From Aporrectodea caliginosa (lineage: Eukaryota > Annelida > Clitellata > Crassiclitellata > Lumbricidae), in NCBI GenBank assembly GCA_020284085.1, contig JACEVL010000946.1:342001-406000 (forward strand): 64,000 nt of DNA, in the 5' to 3' direction. The notes under the pieces were generated by a model that made no database searches, was not told where the DNA came from, and worked only from the letters and a program-made list of their open reading frames with translations. Positions 11,160 through 23,201 of the stretch are shown here, piece by piece. The translations under genes and the position numbers were made by a program. The first letter of the stretch is position 1, and each line of letters opens with the position of its first letter.

Positions 11160-13079
11160 TTTGTGTGCCAGACTTGCTGTGGTTTGAGCCACATTAGTAT
11201 TTTCATCAATGGACACTATAAGTGCAGTGTGTATTATGCAAGACAATGGATGGCTTATCAGCTGTAAACAGTTTTGCCTTTTACTGGTTGAAATGAACTT
11301 GTGTGCCAAGGAAAAGTGAAGATCAGCTGTTCAGTTTAAACTGCTTTCAGAATTTCTACATAACATTAATCAGGTTTTTCCTACCTTTATTTGTACACTT
11401 TGTCAACACTTTTCACATGTTTGCATCTATGTCTGTCTTGTGTAACTTCATACCGGTTGTTTAATAATTATTTATTAAAATTTGAAGTATATTCCAATAT
11501 ATAACTTTCAGTTTAAGAGCGCATTCACGTTCATAGGTCGGGGTGGATGATGCTGGTAATAATGCAAACTCTTTCACAGAATCTGTCAAAACTTACATTC
11601 TGTATTTAAAATGGAAAAAATGCTGGCTTATTAGTAAACTAATTAATGAGTTAATTACGTGATGACTGCATGAAAATACAAATTACTTGGATAATAGTTC
11701 GATTGAATGGAGACAAATAGCCTACTAGCTATTCTGGTGCTGAATATCTAAGAATTACACACACTACCCAGATACATTTGAAGAAATTTTATGTGTTGCT
11801 CAAGGAATCTGTATTTACCCATTAAAACCTAAAGAAGCAGCGCGATCGATCCTAGACTACAGTCACTATGACCTGTGCTAGAGGCTTACTCCGACAATTA
11901 ACGGTCACAGCTGATCGAGTATTTTCAGGAGGCAGTTGTCAGAATTGGTGGAGAGCAAGTCTCGTGAAGTTTCAAAAGGTTTTCTAGACTCCAACAGACG
12001 AACAACACAACAGAATGCAAACTTCAAATCAAACGCTGATCTTAAAATGACAATTACTGAATGACTATCCAGTATTGAATTGTATTGTTTTTCGTTTATT
12101 CAAAACTGACTGTCATAACCCAGCCAGCAACAAATGTGCGTTACTTATGGTTATAATTAAGGAGTTTATAGTAATCAGAAACAATGACAAATTTCCTAGT
12201 GTCTAACATAAATATTGAGGCAAGGTCGATTCCAATTAGCGACACTGTGTGATAACAAAGATCATTAATGTCGCCCTCCTTTTTATCCAGGCTTGGGACT
12301 GTCACTGCCACTACGAGAGTAGGCTACGAACAGTTCCTGTGGCGGAGTTGATACAGGCAGGCTAGTTCTTGACTCTTTAATTGCTCATACGCATTACATG
12401 CCTCTCAATTTCAGCCTTCTGTTTCGGACGATATTCTCGGCAACCTCTTCTCCTCTCCAATCCAATAGTTTTTATTCAATATTTTATCGAACCACGACAT
12501 CAATTGGCTTCCTTTCGCCGTCTGGAATTTTCCACTTCCAGTTATTTCGTGTTTTCCAATCAGTCATTTTGTCAGGTCTATCAGTGCACATTGAACAGGC
12601 AGCGTAATCAGTGCGGTCTAGATCGAGCCAACTTAACTGTGTAACAAAAGACTATTATGCCAAATAATTTCTGCCGACTTCAACGACCTTTGTTGCTATA
12701 AGATGTTGACATCATGTTGTTAAACTCTGGACCCATCCAGCTGTTGTCCTCCTGAACGTACTGTTTGATTCATATATCATTGCCCTAGAATTAATAGAAA
12801 TGCCTGTCCAATTTCTATCGCGTGTCTTGTGGAACTTGGCCAGCAGACCTTTATAGGCCTAAGGGGAATAATCGTTACGTTGTGTTCATTTTTTAGGGGG
12901 CCGACTTCAAGGTTATGCCTAATCCTAATGCAAAACAGAATCAAGAGTTAGGTAGGCCTAGTGCCTACAAACACTACGAAACCTTTGTACAACGTGATCG
13001 TTAAACTGTTTAGACGAGATGGCTATTGGTTCGGTAGCACATTGTTATTTCATATAGGATCATCCTGAAGGTACAGGCC
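11160..13079. other. Duplicated intergenic block between copies A and B
   Basis: No convincing open frame. 11160-11500 matches 21545-21900, about 11520-12260 matches 56388-57000, and 12380-13079 matches about 23430-24000. It is part of the tandemly copied unit. Several TAGGCCTA palindromes occur. Confidence 0.65.
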
Positions 13080-13408
13080 TAAATTTCGTAGTGCAGACTT
13101 CTTCGTTGTCGAGTTGGGTTTTGGCTAATTTCCTAACTATCCTCGACCTTCCAATTCTCGACCTAAACGACACCTACCTTAACATCTACTCTGCCCCCGT
13201 GATCCTCTGGAAACTGGACTCGGATCTCCTTCGGACTATACCCTCTGAACAATCCCTCGGAATCGACAACTCGCTCGTGAATAAGCTGATGCCCTGCGCT
13301 TGGCATTCGAGTTTCGAGTGGCGCTTTAGAAGTTCGGAGATTACGATAACGAAGTTTACGTTCGACTTGATAAAACGGAAGCAAGACCTTCGTCAAGTCA
13401 CAGAAAAT
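13080..13408 (+). other. Putative 5'UTR exon of copy B
   Basis: This block is strongly conserved with 24010-24337 upstream of copy C and ends at the same donor, GAAAAT|GTAAGTTG. The next acceptor is TCTCTCAG directly before the copy B ATG at 15257. The conserved reading-like stretch (ILDLPILDLNDTYL) is broken by an indel in B relative to C, so I read it as non-coding leader. Part of the block recurs at 60060-60205. Confidence 0.4.
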
Positions 13409-13620
13409 GTAAGTTGTAAATTGTCCGGGATTGTAGAAATTATCGGATAACGAAATTAACATTATTTAACGTAACGGCTTCAGAAAGAGACTGACGCCCA
13501 AAAGTTTGACTGTGCCATAAATATTACACTGAGATTGTGTTGTTGTAGGCCCTATATAATCGTGTGATACTAAGCTATAGGCCTAGGTTGAATTGACCAT
13601 CACAGATATATATAGTTACG

Positions 13621-14651
13621 TACTACGGTTCATTGAGACCAAAGAGGACCCGCTTTGCCATTGGAACCAAAGAGGACCCGCTTTGTACCTCTGGTGGCGA
13701 TAGTAATAGTTACTGTTGCGAAATTCGTAATTGGCTGGGCACTCTATGGAGCGCTGTAGTATTAATTTCAAGGCACTTCCTATTGAGCTGATACGGTTAG
13801 ATAGTTGATTTGGCACTCTATGGAACGCCAATGTTTGATAATTGTATTGGTGCGATTTCTTGTTCTGTACCTGTTGATATTGACACCGAGAGAGCTGCAA
13901 ACTGCACCGGAGCCATTTTAGGAAATGTCCTGTGCTTTATATATAGCAATTGCTGGTGAAACTGCACCGGTGCCATTATAAGATATATCATGTGGTTTAC
14001 ATATAGCACTTGCTGGTAAAACTGCACCGGTGCCAATTTAAGATATACCCTGTGGTGAGTAGGTAGCACCGGCCGGTAAAACTGCACCACCGGTGCCCTT
14101 TTGAGATATTGCACCACCGGTGCCATTTTGAGATATTGCACCGGTGCCATTTCTAGTTGCACCCCATGGGAAAGGTGTTGGGGCACCGGGGTTTTCTGCA
14201 CCTCTGATAGGTATATAAGGCAGAGGTTGGCCATGGGACAGTCAGTCTGGAGAAGACCGCCTGAAGATTCGGCCTCGAGCTTTGCATCGGCCTCGCAGTC
14301 TTGGTGGAGTCTGAAGAGGACCTGCCGTCGATCTACGGACCAGCCATCCGAGACGCTGTCGCTAGAGGGCCTGCTTGATGATAGGAGTGACGAGGAAGCA
14401 GATGTGCAGTTCTCTCTCGATGTCAAGTTGCCTGTTGATGTGATTCTGTCAATCGTCGATGAGAAGAACTATTAAAGCGGTGTTCTACGTGTGTGAGTGT
14501 GTCGCTGGTGATCAATCCAAACCTCTCGATAGACCACGAGAGTCGGACCGGTCAACCTTTGTTGAGGCCTGGGGTTTCGGCATCCTGGTAGAGCCTTGAA
14601 CCACTCAGCAAAGAAGACGAACTAAGAGAGACGACCCCTGGTTTCCCGACA
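13621..14651 (+). mobile_element. Solo-LTR-like insertion in intron 1 of copy B
   Basis: Sequence absent from the paralogous stretch of copy C. TTACG repeats at 13616-13620 and 14652-14656 may be the 5-bp duplication; ends are TACTACGG...CCCGACA, not the usual TG/CA, so limits are uncertain. Promoter-like layout: 60-bp repeats upstream, TATA box GGTATATAAGGC at about 14209, ATTAAA near 14471. The 124-aa frame across it is probably LTR-internal. Confidence 0.4.
13901..14160 (+). repeat. 60-bp tandem repeat, about four units, within the LTR-like insertion
   Basis: ACTGCACC recurs at 13901, 13961, 14021 and 14081 (exact 60-bp spacing), then shorter CACCGGTGCCATTTTGAGAT units. Each has a CACCGGTGCC palindrome. 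Resembles U3 enhancer repeats. Confidence 0.75.
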
Positions 14652-14779
14652 TTACGCAATCTGGATTTTTATTTTGGTTAGGACCTACTATAATTATGTA
14701 GGCCTATACTTAGTTGCAATAACTTCATAGCGAAATTGCCAAGGCCTACAGACGCAGCAGCAGCTGCTGTCAATCCTGT

Positions 14780-15148
14780 CATATTACGACGCGATGCACA
14801 ATATGCTTAGAGGTTCGAAAGGCTTTGAAGAAGTGATGCATTCAGCTTCATGAATGTACGACGCTCCAAATTCACCGATGATGTCGGCGACATCCGATTT
14901 CATTTTCCACTACATAGTTCCCTACGTAGCTTACACTGAACACTCTTTCACAGTTCACAATACGTTCTCATGCTTGTCGATATTGCACTTTTCATTTTTA
15001 TTTTTTGTAACTAAAATAAAGATGAACTTTATTTTCGTTATAGTTATACTTAATGATTTTTTAGTTACAGTTAGAGTAATCGTTAACGAAATCATTTTTT
15101 CGTTAACGAACATTTTAGTTACCGTTATCGTTAACGAGAATCACACTG
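14780..15148 (+). mobile_element. hAT-like MITE end, GTTAACG subterminal family, upstream of copy B
   Basis: Ends ATCGTTAACGAGAATCACACTG with repeated CGTTAACG and GTTACAGTT motifs. Shared with copy C (24540-24879), so inserted before the B/C split and absent from A. The same family borders the satellite. Confidence 0.55.
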
Positions 15149-15256
15149 ATGTGACGTGAGCGCTAACCATTGTAGCTATACCCTCGGGACCGTTGGCAGA
15201 ATCGGCGCGACCAAGCTTTAAAGTTTAAACCTAGCTGCTTTGGTCATTTCTCTCAG

Positions 15257-18200
15257 ATGCCACTGACAGAAAGTCATGAAACAGAGACTGATGTATGCCG
15301 AAGTCAGCATCCCTTCACAGATGGAGAAGTGACTATTGCAGAACTGAATTATTCCACGAAGGAAGAGGAAGATGCTCAGGATAAACGACATGAAAGCAAT
15401 GTTCCTTTTGATCGAGGATGGGCCTGGATGATAGTTCTAGGTACGGTATTTGGCTTTCAAAAACAGTGCCATCATCATCTGCATCATTATTTTTTTAAAG
15501 AGTGGCGTTATATAAGACTTAGATACAACTTTCAAAAATTATACATTTACATTTTTTTTACTTGAGGTAAGTGAAATCATTTATATATAAGAGGTCGTTG
15601 AGTATAATCCCTAAGGAACAAAGTGAGCTAGTGGTTAATGAAAATAATAATAATAGGCCCTAACAATAAAAATAACATTATTATTAATAATAGTAATAGT
15701 AATAATAATAATAAACGAATCGTCTTCTGGGCTAAATAACATTACTCATGTTATGTAAATTACGCAAAGGAATGACGTGTGTTAAACAAATATTCTGATT
15801 AGGGGAAATACATCATAATAATAATAATGTTAATTATTAGGCTATTATTCATAATTATTATTGTCATTGTTGATACTCTGGATCCTAAGTGCAAATCCTT
15901 GAGAATAGAAAAAGTTGCTAGGACCTAATGTCATTTTTACCACAGATGGGAATATAATAGGCCAATTCATATAGGAACTTCTGCGCAATGTTGACATAGT
16001 AAACTCAGGAATATAAAAATATTTTAACAAGCCTATCGTACCATTTTTCTGTATATAAACTGGTTTTATAGCGAATTTTTAAAGGTTTTCCTGTTTGTTG
16101 CAGGTGCTTTCATTGTGAACTTCCTAGTCATAGGAACGATAAATGCTTCCTCAGGAATTCTCTTGACAGAATTTCAGGCCGAATATGAATCCTCTTCCAG
16201 TCAAGTTATGGGCGTTATTGGTCTGACACACACCCTGAGAGGTTTGCTAGGTAGCCAACCTTCTTGTTTCTTCACTGGAATTTCTTGTTTACAGAAAGAT
16301 GGTGTTATGTAAACAAAGAGATACACAAATACATGAGTGCACGCATATGTACATTTAGGTACATAATAATAATTATTGATGTTCTAATATATACACATAA
16401 TGTACAGACATTCATGCATGCATGCATCATATATTTATGCATGCACCCATTTACATGTGTATACCTATTTTTAATTCAATTCAATTCAATTCAATTTGTT
16501 TATTGGTCCCAATAACAAAAAGCAAAACAAGTAATATTTAACAGTAGTTAGACACAAAGCATAGTCATTTAATATACAATTATCACAGCATAAACAATTA
16601 AGGGAGCAATAGGCTCACCCGAAGGGAATAATCCCGCTGAATGGGGGCCTAATTGCAAAATAATATCAACAAATCTTAGTAGTGACAAGTACTTAACACA
16701 GTGGCAGTAGCTTGGGAGCCCAGAAATAATTGCGTTGAGGTAGCTTCCCTCCGCCTTACGGTAAAACAAAAGACAATAAAACCAAAAAAGAACTGAATAA
16801 TTGCAATGTTATTTAACATTTTTTATTTAACATTTCTTATTGTGTGTGCACGGATTTGAATTTTAAATGAGGCTAGACTCATGGCTGCGCGAACACATTC
16901 TGGTATGCTATTCCATATGAGGGGACCCTGGTATTTGATAGAAAACTTTCGGGTATTTGTTCTGGCAAATATGCTTATGTAGACTCTATAACAAATACTG
17001 TTTGATGTTTAACAAATTTCTTCACTCTGAAGAACTCATTTGAAACAAAATCCAAATAAAATTTGTTTGGATATTGTTTAATATTTTACATTTAAAAACC
17101 TCTGAAAAATACCCATGTTCTTAACTTCCTGTTTTGCATTTTTCAAGCTCTTGCTAAAAAATTTAAACATGACCATTGTATTTTACCCCCTCCTGGAAAA
17201 ATATTTGTGGGCGCCCATGCTTATAGGCAGATTCAATGTCCTGCGTGTGTTATTGCTACAGGCCTACATGCATACATGCCTAGGATAAGCTTACATGCAT
17301 ACGTGTAGTCGTGTACATGTAATATATACATTAATGTGCACATTTTCTTCTTGCAGGTCCAGTGGCTGGGATGCTGGCCATTCGATTTTCAATTCGTAAG
17401 ACAGTGATGCTCGGTGGGCTGTTGATGTTTCTTGGTTTCATTCTGAGCATCTTTCCCACTCAACTCTTTTATTTGTATTTCACATTTGGTGTTCTTGTTG
17501 GTAGGTGTTTCTTGATACTTATTAGGCCCCATAAATTGTTTGCTTGTGTAGGTAGTGACTACTGGGTACAATGTAGGCCTAGGTGTGTTTATGTGAGTAC
17601 CAGTCATTCAGTCATGTCTTTGAATACTTAAACAGGTAATAAACTTTGTCTTTGAGTTTGATCATTAGCGGTCAACAGTCTAAAAAGCTTGACTCCTCTG
17701 GCCCAACATCATTCTGCCCGTGTTCAGTGCCCAGTGCCTTTGCCTTTTAGAGGCGTCTTTCTGGTTGGTTGTCTTGTGTACAAGGTCTCTTTTCTCAGAG
17801 AAATCATTTCTAGCTCTTATTAATTTGTAGTTTATGAAGGATCATTCTTACCGCGTGTAAAACTGGCAAAATTAATTTTATTTCAAAATGCTTGTGTCTT
17901 GTGCAAAACATATAGGCCTAATATTGGATTCACTCAGGACACTCCGTTTCACTTATTCAACTGTAACGACGAGCTACGTTGGTTTCCCATTTGCTTTTAG
18001 GCCTAGTACACTCTCATCATTTAGAGTGTTAAGTGGAAGGATGTTATTAAAAATTGATTACAAGATCAATAGGCAATAACAATTGACCAAATCTTGCATG
18101 TTTTAATTTGACGTGCATCGACGTATAGGCCTATTGATATACGTCGATGTTGACGTGCTTCCGGTTCACCATTATTACTGCAACTTCAATAAACATTAAA

Positions 18201-19560
18201 CACTATGAACTATATTATGTGTCGAACCATTGCCTTCTAGATACCTAGAAGGCAATGGTCGAACTGAATTTGTGCACAATATTTCTACACAGGTATCGGT
18301 TCTGCATTCTCCTTTACACCAGCTTTAGCAACGACTGGACAGTACTTTCGAAAACACTCTGGTTTGGCCAGTGGACTGAGCCTATCTGGCTGTGGGGTTG
18401 GAATGTTTGCCTCTGCTCCATTGACTCGATATCTGTTTGACTATTATGGATCTATGTCTTGTTCACTGCTGATACTTGGTGGTATCATGTTGAACATTTA
18501 TTTTGCTGGCTCACTCTTTAGACCAATTGCGTCATATACCAGATCGCGGCATGTTCAAAAGCAGAGCAAGAGTTTGCCAGTTAATGATTCGGATGAAACG
18601 AATAACGAAATGTGCAATGCAACAAGTGCAAAATCAAGGAAAGGATTTTTGATCTGTGGTCAAAAATCCGACAAAAAGTGTACGATGCTTTTGGATCTGA
18701 CATTGTTCAAGAGCGATTTGTTTCTTCTCTACAACATATCAGTAATGCTCATCTATCCTGGATTCCAATCATATATTGTCATGATCTCAGATCACGCAAG
18801 GCACTCAGGTGTTCCAGTCCAGCAGGCTGCTTTTCTCCTCTCAATAGTTGGAATTACTGACCTCATTGGTCGAATTCTCTTTGGCTTTGTTTCTGATCTC
18901 AATTTAGTACAGAAACGCTTTCTATTTGCTGGTTGTACCACTCTGGGTGGTGCTGTCATCTGCTTCGTTCCTTGTGTAAATGGCTACATTGGTTGTGTCA
19001 TGATGGCTGCAGTAATTGGATTGTTCAATGGTGGTTTTTATGCCCTTTTACCCGTCATTGTGGCTGAGAAATTTGGCATTGAACGCTTCGTCAGCTCAGT
19101 TTCAATTGTATGTTTTTGCATGGGGATCTCCATTCTAATTGCAACACCTGTAACAGGTAAGGCATATGATTTTCTGTGTTGCATGATTTCCAGTGTAACA
19201 TGATTTCTAGTGTAACATGATTTGCAATGTAGGTTGATTTCCAATATAACATGATTTCCAAAAAGTGTGCCAGTAGCTTCTGTAGTACCGACTACCGGGT
19301 AATGTTTCTGTTCCTGATTGATCACGTCCACCACAGGTAAAATAATAATAACTGCAAAAAATTGCAAAAGACCCAAAATACAGAAACAGATATATCCAGC
19401 CATTCTTAGAATAAATTCTATTGATGAATTAGATTCATTGTCAAGAGTTTCATCTAGGGCTTGTATCACTCTTGTTGAGTTTTTGGTTATAGTGGGTCAT
19501 TTATGTACAGTGATTGATGATGATTATGGTGACGATGATGATGATGATGACGACGACGAC

Positions 19561-19595
<35 letters not shown>

Positions 19596-20080
19596 CGACG
19601 ACGACGAGAATGATGAGGATGCTGCTTGTTGTAATAATATCAATATTTATGATGATGCTGATATTATTATTACTTTTATTATTATTATTATTATTATTAT
19701 TATCATTATAATTATTATTATTATTATTTTTTTACCCGAGGTATCTATAATCCCTCAGGTGTCAGATATTAATAAGCAATGTTTACTCTGGAGTGGCCAT
19801 CCTTGTCAAGATCTGGAAGAATAAAAGTGCTGTGGAACGCAACAGCGTTGAAACGTTGGATTACAACGGACAGGCGCTGGAACAAGAAACTGGTTTCTCT
19901 TGGGTCGCCCGAAATTTGGCCCAAGAGACGACCCAGGTCGGCAAGAAAGGCCAGACCCTTGGCGTTAAGTGGTCCCATGGTTTCAAAAGCCAATGGGACA
20001 AAGTGGTAGGATTGCATCAGTTGGCTGTATTTAGCATTTTTTCTGGCTTCAGCCAGTTCAGCAGCTCCTTATTATTAAGG

Positions 20081-20177
<97 letters not shown>

Positions 20178-20419
20178 GATGCCTGTACACCAAAGTGTGA
20201 TTAGCAATTGTTTACCCTTACTTACATTATTTTGCAGGAGCCTTGAAAGATATAACTGGAGAATGGTCGGCTTCATTTATATTCGTTGGATTGTTGATGC
20301 TCGTTGGCTCTTCTCTTCTCTTTCTGGATCCAGTGGCCTCAAAATGTGAAGAGAAAAAGCGCAAGAAGCTCTATTGCCAGAAGGATATTGATCTTGACAT
20401 AAAGGAGTCTGTCATTTAA
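15257..20419 (+). CDS. SLC16-like MFS transporter, copy B
   Basis: Five coding exons: 15257-15440, 16104-16250, 17357-17500, 18293-19156, 20238-20419 (1521 nt, 506 aa including the full native tail ending KESVI). Same splice phases as copies A and C. Motifs as in copy A: DRGWAW before TM1, YFRK...LASG...SGCGVG before TM5, TDLIGR in TM8. Exon 4 is two codons shorter than in A, in the TM6-TM7 loop. Distinct residues in TM10-TM11 (CVNGYIGCVMM, IVCFCMGISI) suggest functional drift or relaxed constraint. Intron 2 holds a LINE 3' end, intron 3 two micro-palindromic insertions just before exon 4, intron 4 long trinucleotide runs. A MITE lies 13 bp after the stop. Exon 1 starts after a TCTCTCAG acceptor. 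A likely 5'UTR exon ends at 13408. Confidence 0.92.
16474..16990 (-). mobile_element. 3' end of a non-LTR retrotransposon (LINE) in intron 2 of copy B
   Basis: On the minus strand the reverse-transcriptase ORF tail reads RKFSIKYQGPLIWNSIP... to a stop at 16823-16825, a pattern typical of LINE ORF2 C-termini. A 3'UTR follows, then CCAATAAACAAATTG and a GAATT repeat tail. 5'-truncated. Confidence 0.7.
18108..18158. repeat. 33-bp micro-foldback insertion with 9-bp flanking repeats
   Basis: TTGACGTGC at 18108-18116 and 18150-18158 flank a palindrome with 11-bp arms ATCGACGTATA / TATACGTCGAT. The paralogous intron 3 of A and C lacks it. Confidence 0.75.
18221..18264. repeat. 30-bp micro-foldback insertion with 7-bp flanking repeats
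   Basis: GTCGAAC at 18221-18227 and 18258-18264 flank arms CATTGCCTTCTAG / CTAGAAGGCAATG around ATAC. Absent from copy C, which reads GTGTCGAACTGAATTT. It ends 28 bp before exon 4. Confidence 0.8.
19514..19729 (+). repeat. GAT/GAC and ATT trinucleotide runs in intron 4 of copy B
   Basis: (GAT)n with (GAC)n patches, then (ATT)n. Long Asp-, Met- or Ile-rich frames here are artefacts. Confidence 0.9.
19740..20075 (+). other. Unidentified insertion in intron 4 of copy B
   Basis: Moderate-GC stretch with an open frame (from 19793, about 90 codons before a poly-Ile run) that has no counterpart in introns 4 of A or C. Probably a retroelement or mRNA-derived fragment. I recognise no domain. Confidence 0.35.
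20083..20177 (+). repeat. ATT microsatellite
   Basis: About 31 uninterrupted ATT units 60 bp before exon 5 of copy B. Confidence 0.95.
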
Positions 20420-20432
20420 TTAAACTCTTATC

Positions 20433-20691
20433 CAGTGCTTTTTTTCTAGAAAATAAGGTTCCGGAACTCAACAAATTCAGAACAATCATAGGGGCATATT
20501 TTATGCTAATATTTCTGTTTCATATATATCAGTATCAATAAACAATGAAAGCACTTTACATTAAATTAAAGTATCTAAATAATTTTATATAATTTTTATT
20601 AAAAATTTTAATTAAATAAATTATTTTTTTAATGGCTGAAAAAAGGTCCCGGAACGCCGTTCCGGACCGCTCCGGCTGAAAAAAAGCACTG
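20433..20691. mobile_element. 259-bp hAT-type MITE in the 3' region of copy B
   Basis: TIRs CAGTGCTTTTTTTC / GAAAAAAAGCACTG. Perfect 8-bp duplication CTCTTATC (20425-20432, 20692-20699). Starts 13 bp after the copy B stop and contains AATAAA at 20537-20542, a possible poly(A) signal. Copy C has the empty site (AAACTTTCATCGAGC). Confidence 0.9.
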
Positions 20692-20699
20692 CTCTTATC

Positions 20700-21940
20700 G
20701 AACAATACTTCATCCATCTGAGCAGCTTCAGGCTTTCAACAGTGATGTTTTTTGACAGAATTGTCAACAGTGCCATAAGTAGTTTTTTCATTATTCATAG
20801 GTCAGGTTTTATCGTAGTGAAACAAATATTCCATTATGATAGGCTTATGCAAACTTCTGTGGTGACTGGTCTTAAGGGGCTTATTGGGACACGGTATACA
20901 CGATTGGATATATATAGGGGTCCAAAAACGCTTTTGCAATGAGGGAGGGAGGGGTCATTCCAATGCGGACAAGAGCAGGGTTATGAGCGGTGCGGACGTC
21001 TGCATCTAAAATTTGAGGGTTTTTTCAGTACAGCCTGTGCCTTGAACATAAACTTCAGTCAGATAATCGATAGTCTGTACTAAACGGGTTCGTCATTAGT
21101 AATATTCGATAGCAGACAGCTAAATAACAATTTCATCAGCATGTCCATGGACTGTGGAATGGCAGTAATGGGTATGATGACGACATTAAAAAGTGGATTC
21201 GAGTTATGCGTGCAAAAACAGCAGAAAGGAAGTTGGTTGATTGATATAATTATGTGAGTCCGTGTTGCGACACCGCAGAAGTCTTGTAGACACTAGACAG
21301 TCATCCTCTAATGTGGACGTTCGCAAAGGTAAGGCTAAATGCGGACAAGGGTGGAGGGAGGGGACCAAAGTAGGTCATTGTTTGCGGATGTCCTTAGAGC
21401 ACTCGCTTTTAACGTGGACAGTAGGCCTACGCGTTGAGCCTACTCTGAGATGGCTACTATATGGAGACCTTGAACAAGTCCTTCCCTCTCAATTACCCAG
21501 TGCCAACAACTGATGCTTGGTCATTAGATAGTCTCAGATCATAAATGCAGAACAACAATAATCCAGCATTTTGTGTGCCAGACTTGCTCTGGTTTGAGCC
21601 ACGCTACACTGTAAGTGCGGTGTGTAGACCTATTTTGCAAGGTGCTGGACGGCTTATCAGCTGTAAACAGTTTTGACTTTTACCCGTTGAAATGAACTTG
21701 TTTGCCAAGGAAAAGTGAAGATCAGCTTTTCAGTTTAAACTGCGTTGAGAACTTTTACATAACATTAATCAAGTTATTCTTCCTTTCTTTGTACATTTTG
21801 TGAACACTGTTCACATGTTCCCATCTATATCTGTCTTATCTATCTTCATACCGGTTGTTTAATAATTACGGTATTTATTAAAATTTGAAGTGTGTTCCAA
21901 TTATAACTTCCCTGCTGTAAAAAATTAACAGTTAATTGAT
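20700..21940 (+). other. Duplicated block downstream of copy B
   Basis: Paralogue of 9978-11510: conserved GCTTCAGGCTTTCAACAGTG 3' flank, decayed Harbinger-like element (about 20910-21385) and SINE body (about 21386-21560). No gene seen. Confidence 0.65.
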
Positions 21941-22231
21941 TCAGTGAACTTCTTGAGGTGTTTTGTGTTGTGTACAATATTAGGCCCTATTGTTGATAAC
22001 AGTGAGTATTTTTTGTTGTTGGCCCCACTGTTGACCCATCATGTCTGCCCCTCGGAACTTGTTCACTGTAAGAAGCGAGCAGCATAACTCTAGCTGGGAT
22101 CCACTTGTTTTGATCGTCACTATAGGCCCCTAATGAACAAGACGCGGTCATTAAAGGCGCGGTTTTGTGCGCGCGGTATTTAACGGCGCGGTTTGGAACG
22201 CGCGGTTTTAAAAGTAAACCGTTCTTGCTGC

Positions 22232-22426
22232 TGTGAAAGATCTATCAGCGTGTCGAGAAGGCTAAAGACTTTTCTGAGAACAACATCCGAAGAACGACTG
22301 AACGCAGTGGCACTTGCCTACATACACAGAGACATTTATGAAGATTTGGACAGAGTGCTTCAGACGTGGGCTGGATCTGGGCATAGAAGAATTGATTTGG
22401 CTTTTTCGTCAACCAAAAACTGTTGA
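22232..22426 (+). pseudogene. hAT transposase C-terminal dimerisation-domain fragment
   Basis: Open frame with LKTFLRTTSEERLNAVALAY then IHRDIYEDLDRVLQTW, matching the conserved C-terminal hAT dimerisation region (L-R-T/S-T...RL-x-x-L-A...IHR). No catalytic part upstream; flanked by GCGCGGTTT repeats (22140-22205). A remnant of an autonomous element of the superfamily that made the MITEs here. Confidence 0.6.
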
Positions 22427-22713
22427 ACACGGTTAGGCCTATAGCCTAGTATAGCAGTTGAACAATGCACATAAGTAAGAGACTAAAATTAACATCTCTG
22501 CAATAAAATAGTCAGTAGATATAACTTATCAAAAATTGGCAAAGGCTTCAATGAAAGACACAATGAACTGGTAATTTATGCAAATTTCTCAGTGTTCCAT
22601 GCTCATAAAATCATTACGTGTACATATTGATGTTCTCGACGCTTAAAAATCGTTGGCGACTGGGGCTTCGCCACTATTAGTATCAGGCAGGCTGAAAAGT
22701 AAGTGACACAGAC

Positions 22714-23193
22714 CAGTGCATATTTTAACGGCTTTCGACTACTGGGACCAGTGGCGTAAGTAGGGGTTCGTGCAGCCGGGATAAGTAGGGACGGCCGGGA
22801 TAAGTAGGGGTTCGTGCGCCCGGGACAAGAGTCCGGAAAATGTTCTTCTGAGTCCGGAAAATATTTTCTTCATTCCTCCAAAATTTCTGATGACCTTTTT
22901 ATTTTGCTTTTCCCTCTTTTTTCCCCTCGTTTATAATAATGTAATGTTATCAGTAGCCTACTTTTGCGCCCCTTTGTGTGCTGCGCCCCCCCTCGTCTCG
23001 TTACGCCACCTGACTACTACTGGCACAAAGTCTCCTACTGTCATTCCAATGTTATTGGAAACTAACATGAAATTAGAGTATTACCTACGAACAAATCATC
23101 AAAACTACTGGGACATATCCTAAAACTACTGGGGCAAATCCTAAAACTACTGGGACATTTGTCCCAGTAGCTAAACAGTTAAAATATGCACTG
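22714..23193 (-). mobile_element. 480-bp hAT-type MITE with a nested second MITE
   Basis: TIRs CAGTGCATATTTTAAC / GTTAAAATATGCACTG. Perfect 8-bp duplication ACACAGAC (22706-22713, 23194-23201). A CAGTGGCGTAAG...TTACGCCACCTG element (22749-23012) is nested inside. Confidence 0.9.
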
Positions 23194-23201
23194 ACACAGA
23201 C

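Noticed and set aside
13163..13462. Minus 99-codon and + 119-codon ORFs as genes
   Set aside because: The frame is broken by an indel relative to the copy C block; better explained as a 5'UTR exon.
19318..20200. Asp- and Ile-rich ORFs in copy B
   Set aside because: Trinucleotide runs within intron 4. The stretch 19793-20075 is kept only as an unidentified insertion.
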